From Cucumis sativus (lineage: Eukaryota; Streptophyta; Magnoliopsida; Cucurbitales; Cucurbitaceae): a stretch of 64,000 nucleotides of DNA. The notes under the pieces were generated by a model that searched no databases, was not told where the DNA came from, and worked only from the letters and a program-made list of their open reading frames with translations. The translations under genes were made by a program, and so were the position numbers. The DNA is taken from contig NC_026657.2 of NCBI RefSeq assembly GCF_000004075.3, forward strand, positions 38,240,732-38,304,731, given 5' to 3'. This document shows positions 56,060-64,000 of this stretch, in pieces (the first letter of the stretch is position 1; every line of letters starts with the position of its first letter).

Positions 56060-59000
56060 TTCCGGTGAAAGAGAGAGATCCAGTTTTGCAAGTCGCGGTT
56101 GATTTATAGGGTTCTGACATCATCTTCTTTTTTTCTGTTGATCGATTGCCGCCATAACCACAATGTGGAGAAGAAGAAGAAGAAGAAGAGAAGACTTCAA
56201 CTTGGGGAATTGAAACGACGACGTCGCAATCGGATCGTGTGTAAAAGTTCTTTTTTTTCTCTTCTTTTGAATTAATACGATTTTTTCTCCTCCGAATTTA
56301 ACTTTACCGTTCGACTTAGTTTCATTCGTTTTGTTATATTATTAAATGTTAAAATATTTTCCGTTCCTTAAACTTTCCTTAAAATAATAATTAAACCAAA
56401 ATAATTTCCCTAATAATAATTTAGTCACTTTTTAACTTACAACTACAATGGTTTAGTTTTTCTTATATTTAAATTTATAACAATTTACCCATAATGATTT
56501 TTTGAATTTTTAGTCCAATTCCATCAACAAAAACAAGATTTAAAAGGTTATATATTTGTAATTTTTAAATTTTGGTTCTATTTTTAAACATCATAACAAA
56601 GAAATAAAATTTGAAGGCATAGGTAATGTCTTTAATTAAATCTTAAAAAACAACAAGAAAGAAGGAAATTATTAGCAAGCAAATAAAGCTTTAACTTCTT
56701 AACTTTAGTTAGTACAATTAAGTCGACCATTATACTTTATAGTACTTCAATCTTGGGAGGGTTTTCAAAAAAAAAAATATTTACGTTTCATAAAAAAAAA
56801 ATCACTTAAAAAAATTCATTGCACTTCATTTGTAGGAGTAAATATTTGTCATTTTTTTAAATTTTTTATTGAGATTAAAATTATCATTTTATACACATAT
56901 CATTTCTAAATTGATAATTTATTTTTTTATAGTTTTAGATATTTCTACAATATTTTTTTTTCAACAAAAACTAACTTATTATTGATTTAAAAGTTTAGAG
57001 ATCAAATTTATATCTACCTAGACGGTAACATTTATAAAGTTTTAGGAATTATAAGTGTTTATAAAAATAAAAAAAGAAAAGAAAGTGACATGCTTTATTA
57101 ATATGAATAATGTGAAAACTAAACTAATAAACCTATCTGTTTTGGTTTAAATATAAAATTTAATGAAAGGATATTGTCAAGAGATTCATAAGTTGTTACT
57201 TTTTCCACTTATAATAAATCCACAAACTTTATGTTCAACTTTTGCTTTCGTCTCTTAATTATTTTATTACCACAGAAGAAAGTGTTTTATAAGCCTATAA
57301 ATTTTGTATTTCAATATATCTAAAATATTATTTTTTTCAAAAAATAATTTTTATATTTAAGAAAGGACGGTATAAATCATAAAAAATGATAGACGGCCTC
57401 AAATGCAATGAAGTGTTTGAAAATGGATGAAGTTAGTTGAATAAGAGAACGTTGGTAAATTTACCAAAGACAAAAATGATTTATTCGATATTATGGATGA
57501 TTAGTTATAAAGGGACCGTTTCGTTTTTGGTGTTAAGTAATTGTTATGTTGAAAATATATGCGAAATATAAATAAATGTAGAATAAACTAAATTGTATCT
57601 CGAACTCTCACTTTTACCTCTTAGAACTAATTAAAGTAATTGTTCATAAAATAGCAAATAAGTCGTAGGACAAAAAAGACAAACGACATAAAAAACTATA
57701 ATAGAGGCTGCCCTAAATTTGGGCATTCAATATTCTACTACGATTGAATTGTCAACACCTTATCTCGTGTTACAAATCTTCGTTTTTAATAACCAAATAC
57801 GAACTATTTGATTTCAACTAATACAATCGAGAGTAATTTAAAATAAACAATCAAAGAAACCCTAAACTCAATTCCTCCTCGTCAATTCTCTCGTGATTCT
57901 TAGCCTTCTTGGGCAATTTCTACCTCATACTTTATGCTTCCTTTGATATAGAATTCAACCACCTATTTTTTTTTTTTTTTTACTTGAAATTGCCTTCAAA
58001 ATTAAACAATTATACTTTTGCTTATGGGTAGAGAACAAAAATGGTGGGTTGGAAATTCCAATTTACTAACATATTAATCTAAAAAATTGCACTAGATGAA
58101 AAAAGCAATGATAAAAAAGAAAACAGTTAATAGCATATCTCATCACAAATATGACAAGTAAATAGATATATTACACGACTATCCGTTTTTAAATTTACTA
58201 TTTTTATAATTTAGAAAATATGATGACATAAACTTTATTATCATAAACATATGTACGTGAGACCAAATTTGAAAGAAGAAAAAAGAGAGAAAAAAATCTG
58301 ATTTTATTTGTGCTTTTGAAGTGTGAAACCAATAGGAAGAAATGACAGGTGAATGTGTTTGAGTTGTTCCACTAAAGTCCATGTAGGTAGACAATTAAAA
58401 GATGTAAAAGATAAATATCTTATGTCTTCCCTTCTTATCCATAATTTTTTCTACTTTATATTCATTTTGTACCATATGTTTTTTTTTATAAATAAAAATG
58501 AGACATTTTTAAATATTATAAAATGTTGATAGAATGTGAAATTTTATGTAATAGTTTTGTGATAAATACAAGAAAAAGAAAGACAGACTCTTCATAAAAT
58601 AAAAGGTCAAATCGTTATTTTCATTTCAAATAAATAAAGGTCAAATTGTGTAATATATATTTTATATTGCATTAATGGATAGATTGAAATTGTATTCATC
58701 AACATTAGAAAAATTCTACATGTTTGGTGAGGTTGTTAAAGAATTTGAAAAAGATTAAATATTACTTTGACGTAAAATAATCGTTTGGTAGTTACACAAT
58801 GATCGAGTAACTTTTGGATCTTCTACTTAAATGTAAAGTATTTTTATGGAAGTATTAGGTAAGAAAATATGAACCACAAGCTTGTTAGTAGCTGACTCGT
58901 ATATATGTTAACTATGCTTGATTTGACAACATTTTTATTAAATTGGACAAGAGTAACATTTTGACATCAACAAGAGATGCTAAACTCATAGAAAATGATA

Positions 59001-60065
59001 CATTACATTACCATTAAGGTACTCAATTCCAACTATACATTTTACTTTTCTTCAACTAAACCCAATTGTGAAGGTAAAATTCTAATACAATAGCATTTGG
59101 TATTATATCGAAGATGTGGAAGGCGAAACAAAGAAAAGTGAGAAAAAAATGTTCACATAAAGCCCAAATAAATAAAAATATTAATAAAAGTTGAAACGTC
59201 ATTCAAAGACTTGATACCTTCCATTGCTACATCATTTTTCTTTAGGTTAAAAGTAACTTTTAAACTTAATTTTCAGTAAAGTAATAAGTTAATCCTTGAA
59301 TTTGGTTCCAAACTTTCAATTTAGTTCTTATGTAGTAAACTTTTAAGATTTGTAACTATTGTGAAAATTAGTGTGAAACTTTACCAAAGCTTTCTTGCAT
59401 GAATGAACTAAGAGACTAATGGGAATAATGTTGTGAAATACAATGATGTAACATTTACTGATTTCTTTAAAACATTTCAATTAACAAGATTGATGTTACT
59501 TTAAATATTAACAATACACTCTTCAATTACATAAAGGAAGAAAATGAAACTTATTTTCAACAATAAAACTGTTGGAAATATTTACAAATATGGTAAAATG
59601 TTCTAGTTGATTGCAAATATTTTTTCTTACAAATATGATATTGGTAAATATTTTGGTTTATTTTCTTAGATATGAAAAGGGCGGAAGAAAAAGCAAGACA
59701 ACTTAAAAAAAAGAAAAGAAAAAAGAATGAGAAGAGAAGTAAAATCTTTTAGACACTTCCATTAAAAAGTAAAAACTCAAAAAGTTTTACATGTTTACAA
59801 CAAAATCCATGTAATCTATGTATACATCAATCAACTCTCTAAGAAAGGAAAAAAGGTAAAATATAAAATGAACAAAGGAAGGAAGGAAGGAAGGAAGGAA
59901 GGAAGGAATGTTACTCACCTTAACAGTGCCAGCTTTTACAAGACCAAGCAAGAAGCAAACTATGAAAACAATCTGTTGCTTGATAACTCCCACGATATGA
60001 ACACAAGGGGATATTATATCAAGCCCAAGACAACGATCAAATTCGAGTTCCGTGGTGTATTATAA
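56060..60065. other. Convergent intergenic region G-gamma / Lunapark
   Basis: Four kilobases of AT-rich DNA with no recognised gene. The stretch 57540-57960 has a different texture (TCTCGAACTCTCAC, GAAACCCTAAACTC) and might be an LTR or old leader fragment, but no ends were found. The (GGAA)8 microsatellite and the candidate extra Lunapark exon lie at the right end. Confidence 0.45.
59877..59908. repeat. (GGAA)8 microsatellite
   Basis: Eight perfect GGAA units, a probable length-polymorphic marker next to the Lunapark 3' end. Confidence 0.98.
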
Positions 60066-63000
60066 TTATGTCGTTTCATCTGTGCGTACCTTTTCTTCTT
60101 CACTAATTAAGTTTGCAGATTCCGTTTGTTCGATGGCCTCCTGAATCTCAGAAATTGTCTCTGCGTCCACGTTGCTGGTGAGTACTATTGGGTCACTAGT
60201 GCTTCTTGGTTTTATAGAACCAACAGGTGGACTGCCATGCCCAGAGACTTGTTCCTCTGATTGATTGGACCGATTTAAGACTCGACAATGTGGGCAGTAG
60301 TAGGTAATGAATGGGAAATCTTCCTTCTTGACAAGTCCTACAAAGGATAAAAAAAGAGATGAAATTATAGTATTCCCTGTGGATTTTGTTCGACTCGAAA
60401 ACGGAAGTGTGTGTATTTTCACGTTTATAGACGCATAAAGATACAGACTCCTTCGGTTTGTGTATTGAAGAAAAGAGTGTGGTTTAAAGGGTAGAGAGTA
60501 GGATTCACTCACCATTGTGCATATGGCAGTTGCCACAGATGAGTGCATAAGATTGTGTTGGATCTTCTCCAACGAGCAGTGCGGCAATTCGAGCTAGCCA
60601 TCCTCCATCATTTACAGCTGGTCCTTGGGGATTGTAATGACCGACAACCAACTGATTATGCTCAGAAGCATGAGGAGCATCGGATACTGCAGGACGGCGT
60701 GCTTCTTCCTCAATATGATGCAATGAAGCACTACCTGTACTGCTGGAACGGGAGTGACCTTGTTTTCTGTTTCGAAGCCCACCACCGGCTTGCACAAATT
60801 CAACATCATTGCTCTTCCCTGATGGAACATTAGGGTTGGACTCATCGCCCAAACGAACCTTTAAGCCTGAATCGGCTCCCATCTTGGAAGCCAATACAGT
60901 TGCAGCAGCAGCCTTTGCAGCAGGGTCGGGGTCATATCTCTGTCAAAGAAAAAGGGGTAAAAAACTAATATACAAGGATCCTCAAGGTCTAGGGGATTTG
61001 AAGAAAAAGAAAGGCTGCACAACTTTAGCTATATATTGTTCAATCCAGTTTGAAAAATAAACCTCAGCAGAAAAGCCATAGAGAAACAAACGTGAAAAGA
61101 AACTGCAGGTTAATCATCTGCATAATTGTACTTCAAACCCCATAAGACAATCTTCGAAAAGACGGTTTCCAGAGCTTAGTAGACCTTAAAAGAAAAACAA
61201 GGAATTTGCTACCCACAATTATATCAGAGAAGTTTGCGTGTTGTGTAGTTTCAGTCGGTTTACATCAATGTTAACTTACCTCCATATCTTAATATGAAAA
61301 TCCAATTTAAAGAACGGATAACTTCCTACATACTTGGTTATTTTAAAGATGAGAAATTGAGCTTCAAAAGATTGCAATGGAGGCGCAAATAAGGTTAAAA
61401 CCAATATGGGTCCCGATAGACAAAAGGGATCTGATATGGCAAGGAAAGTTACAGATTATAGAAATACCATGCTAAGAAACTCAAGAAAGAAGGTGGCAAA
61501 ATATATTGGAAACAAAGTGTTACCTGGATGAGCTGCTGAGTAATGTAATAATTTGTTTTCTCCTTAAGTTCATCAATTTTAGCTTGCCTCTCAGCTCGCA
61601 GCCTTTCAAGGGTTTTTTGGTCCTTCCTATCACCTATTATATTGCCAGTAAGTTATAGATTCAATATTGTTCCAACATAACACTAAGTTCCAATGTGCCA
61701 ACAGAAGATTTAACATAAAGTCTTTGACAAATTACTAAAATCCAGGACAAAAAGGAATTCAAACATCAAAATGGCTTTCAGTTAAAACTCATAAGATACA
61801 AGCCACTGCAAAATCACTAGGATACTGCTGCAGAACAACAAGCATCCAAGTCTGCCAAAGTACAAAATTTGTATTACATGTCTACAGATATGCAGCTAAC
61901 AAGAAATTAATGAAATGGAAATAGAAATAGAAAGAAGCAGCACTACTAGAATCTGGATAGGCTTTAAGTGCATTCATTCCACAGTGTCCGTTGTTAGAAA
62001 CCAGATGACGAATACAATTGATCCTACAGGGTAACAGAAAACCTATAAACGCTATGTAGTACAGGTCATCAGTATAATCCCAGATAATTCTTGGCACAAG
62101 ATTCTTAAAAAGCAAGTAAGACTTTTCTAGAGACATTAATCACTATAAAATAAGATGACAAAAATAAGAAAATACACAGACTATTTAAAACCAGACCGAT
62201 TTGATAGTCTACATATTCAGCCTTCAAAGTGAGAGTTAATTATGATTCAACATATAACATATTCCCTGCAACAATTCAATTGTTTATATATCATCGCATT
62301 GGCAAAAAGTGTAAACAAAAAGAAAGATTCTTATGAAGGTGATCTTTCTAGGCACCTCCACCCTGGAAAACTGAATAAAAATGACAAACTGATTTCACAA
62401 TTTACCATTGATTTGACAAAACAGGATAAAAATTGAAACCATCTCTTGCGGTACTCGAAGTTCATCATGAAAGTTTGAACATCCACAGCAGATTTAACAC
62501 ACACTGTACTCACCCTTCATCAGTATAATATTTTTTGGACATGCTTTAATCCCATAACTTCAGAAAAAATTCTTAGAAAACTTGTAATTTAGGTCAAAAG
62601 CATCTAACAAGCATTCTCTTAGATATAATCTATTCTTATTCCAGCTTAGGACTTTTGAGCTTCATCTTAAATTCATGCCACGGCATCATGTGCCAGCAGC
62701 AAGTAAACTCCTTTAATTTAGACACATTTTTTTTCACCAGTTTCAGCACTAGATTACATGTGTGGTTAATCATTAATACAATCAATAATTAACAAGAAAG
62801 AGAATCAACGGAGACAACAAATAGAGAGTAAAGCACAAAATAAATCAAGGGGAAAAATAAACTCTATGGAGTAAATATAATGTCAATAAAAGAAAATCAC
62901 AGACAGTCAAGTAGATACTTACACATTCTTGTGAAGCTAAGGAATGCCGTATAAGCCAGAGTCGACAATGCAGGCAAAAGAAACATGGGTAAAACTCTGA

Positions 63001-63569
63001 AAGCTCTCATCTTCCAGTTCAAATCTACAGTTCTTGTAGTTATGATAGCATAACAAACTGCAACAATCTGAAATATAAGAAATTATAGTAAATCATTAAA
63101 AAAAATCCTCAGGACAGCAACACATCTAATTTCAATCCACAGATGAATTCAATCAATCAGAGGTATTTTCACTCCAAAAACATAAGACAATTCAGTCACA
63201 TTGATATAAACTACAGCAATTGATATAGTAAAAGCAACCTAACATAGTCAATTTGAACAGTAACCCACGCTACAAAACATACTATTGTGATAAATACAAC
63301 CAGACAAATAAACTCACCTCAAAAACGACAGAAAATATAATAAGATTTCTAGCCATTCGTCGCCAAGTTAGGGATCTACGCTTCAACCTAGCAAGAACAG
63401 CAGCTTCTTCCTTGGAAATATGCTGAAGCCTCTTCTCAAAATCATCACCGCGTACACGGAATATACTATTCCAAAGCCGCGAGAAAATCCCCCGGGATTT
63501 CTTCTTCCTGCCAACATCCGCAACAGAATCCTTCTTCTCACCTTCTCCAGCGGCTTTTTCCTCTGCCAT
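60066..63569 (-). CDS. LNP2: Lunapark-type ER-shaping protein (LNP)
   Basis: Five exons join in phase to 401 aa, in transcript order: 63569-63318, 63067-62923, 61633-61524, 60939-60513, 60337-60066. The N-terminus is hydrophilic and probably cytosolic. Two hydrophobic hairpin segments follow (NLIIFSVVFEIVAVCYAIIT near 75-94, and VLPMFLLPALSTLAYTAFL near 108-126). A coiled coil comes next (LERLRAERQAKIDELKEK). The C-terminal zinc ribbon has four cysteines (CGNCHMHNG and YYCPHC). Lunapark proteins sit at three-way junctions of the ER network; plant LNPs also promote turnover of the ER fusogen RHD3. Length and order fit Arabidopsis LNP1/LNP2 (about 400 aa). A GT donor-like site overlaps the end of the reading frame (see findings). 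Confidence 0.93.
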
Positions 63570-64000
63570 GTTATCCCGAATATACCTACAAAAACCTCAA
63601 GTCGTAAACACAAACACACGAGAATCCAAATCCATAAACAATTACAAAATAAAACAAACACCAATTCGCCAGTGAATTCAAGTAATCAATCAAGTGATTT
63701 TTACAAAAAAAAAAAAAAAAAAAATCAAACCGATTGATCAACAAGCATCAGTTCCTAAAACAAAGTAAATACCGGATGCGAAACATCCGGCAAACGGTCA
63801 GAAAAAAGAAAAAGTAAGAAGGAGAAAGCAGTAGATCTAGAACATACCTGGAAATTGTTCGATCCGGATAGAATATGTTGTAATGAAAAATTCCACCAAT
63901 CTTTCTCCTCTCCGGATCACAGAGGGAAAGAGAGCGAACAAGAAATGGAAATCAGAGACCGTGATGGAGACGTAAAGCTGCGAGAAAATCAATCACAAAG
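63570..64000 (-). promoter_or_regulatory. Lunapark 5' UTR with probable leader intron
   Basis: On the minus strand TTTCCAG|GTATGTTC (donor at 63848/63847) and TTTTTGTAG|GTATATTC (acceptor at 63586/63585) bracket a probable 262-bp intron ending 16 bases before the ATG. The window ends inside or just upstream of the leader exon. Inferred from splice consensus. Confidence 0.5.

Noticed and set aside
57540-57960. Possible LTR or leader fragment between G-gamma and Lunapark
   Set aside because: No paired LTR, primer-binding site, TG..CA ends or flanking duplication was found.
59868-60065. Plus-strand open frame starting MNKGRKEGRKEGR
   Set aside because: It is the translated GGAA microsatellite running into the antisense of the Lunapark 3' end.

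Overview
This is nuclear DNA from a dicot plant. It is AT-rich, the genes are cut into many short exons by GT..AG introns, and the proteins (type-B G-gamma, plant DCAF1, Lunapark, DUF1218) have plant architectures. The dispersed non-coding repeats look like short elements I associate with cucurbits such as Cucumis; that assignment is from memory and only moderately certain.

Eight protein-coding genes can be read through completely by joining exons in phase. From left to right they are: a DDT/WHIM-domain chromatin protein (DDR4-like, +, 2217-7577); cytosolic aspartyl-tRNA synthetase (IBI1-like, +, 9949-13089); the CUL4 substrate receptor DCAF1 (-, 15096-24649, 14 exons); a tandem pair of four-helix DUF1218 membrane proteins (+, 30616-32245 and 35069-37096); the type II arginine methyltransferase PRMT5/SKB1 (+, 38657-46674, 23 exons); an organellar RsmH/MraW-type rRNA methyltransferase (-, 47862-52086); a type-B heterotrimeric G-protein gamma subunit without a CaaX box (+, 55333-56059); and the ER-shaping protein Lunapark (-, 60066-63569). 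That makes nine loci counting both DUF1218 copies. All reading frames are intact.

As I recall the Arabidopsis loci, IBI1, DCAF1, DUF1218, SKB1 and LNP2 lie in the same order on chromosome 4 (At4g31180 to At4g31080). The window would then be an ancestral syntenic block with DDR4, RsmH and G-gamma as neighbours from elsewhere. The genes do not form one pathway. They cover chromatin, translation, ubiquitin ligation, protein methylation, G-protein signalling and ER shape, and most look like housekeeping genes. The DCAF1 and PRMT5 upstream regions carry telo-box and site II (TGGGCC) motifs.

The less ordinary material lies in introns and spacers: a decayed processed pseudogene of ribosomal protein eS24 inside a DCAF1 intron; LINE 3' ends in introns of DDR4, IBI1 and DCAF1, the last with a 17-bp target-site duplication; a SINE-like element and a 146-bp duplicated block in PRMT5 introns; several MITE-like inverted-repeat elements; a perfect 18-bp hairpin at 26.2 kb; and a possible extra 54-bp Lunapark exon. 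I found no tRNA, rRNA, CRISPR array, intact transposon or clearly new biological system.
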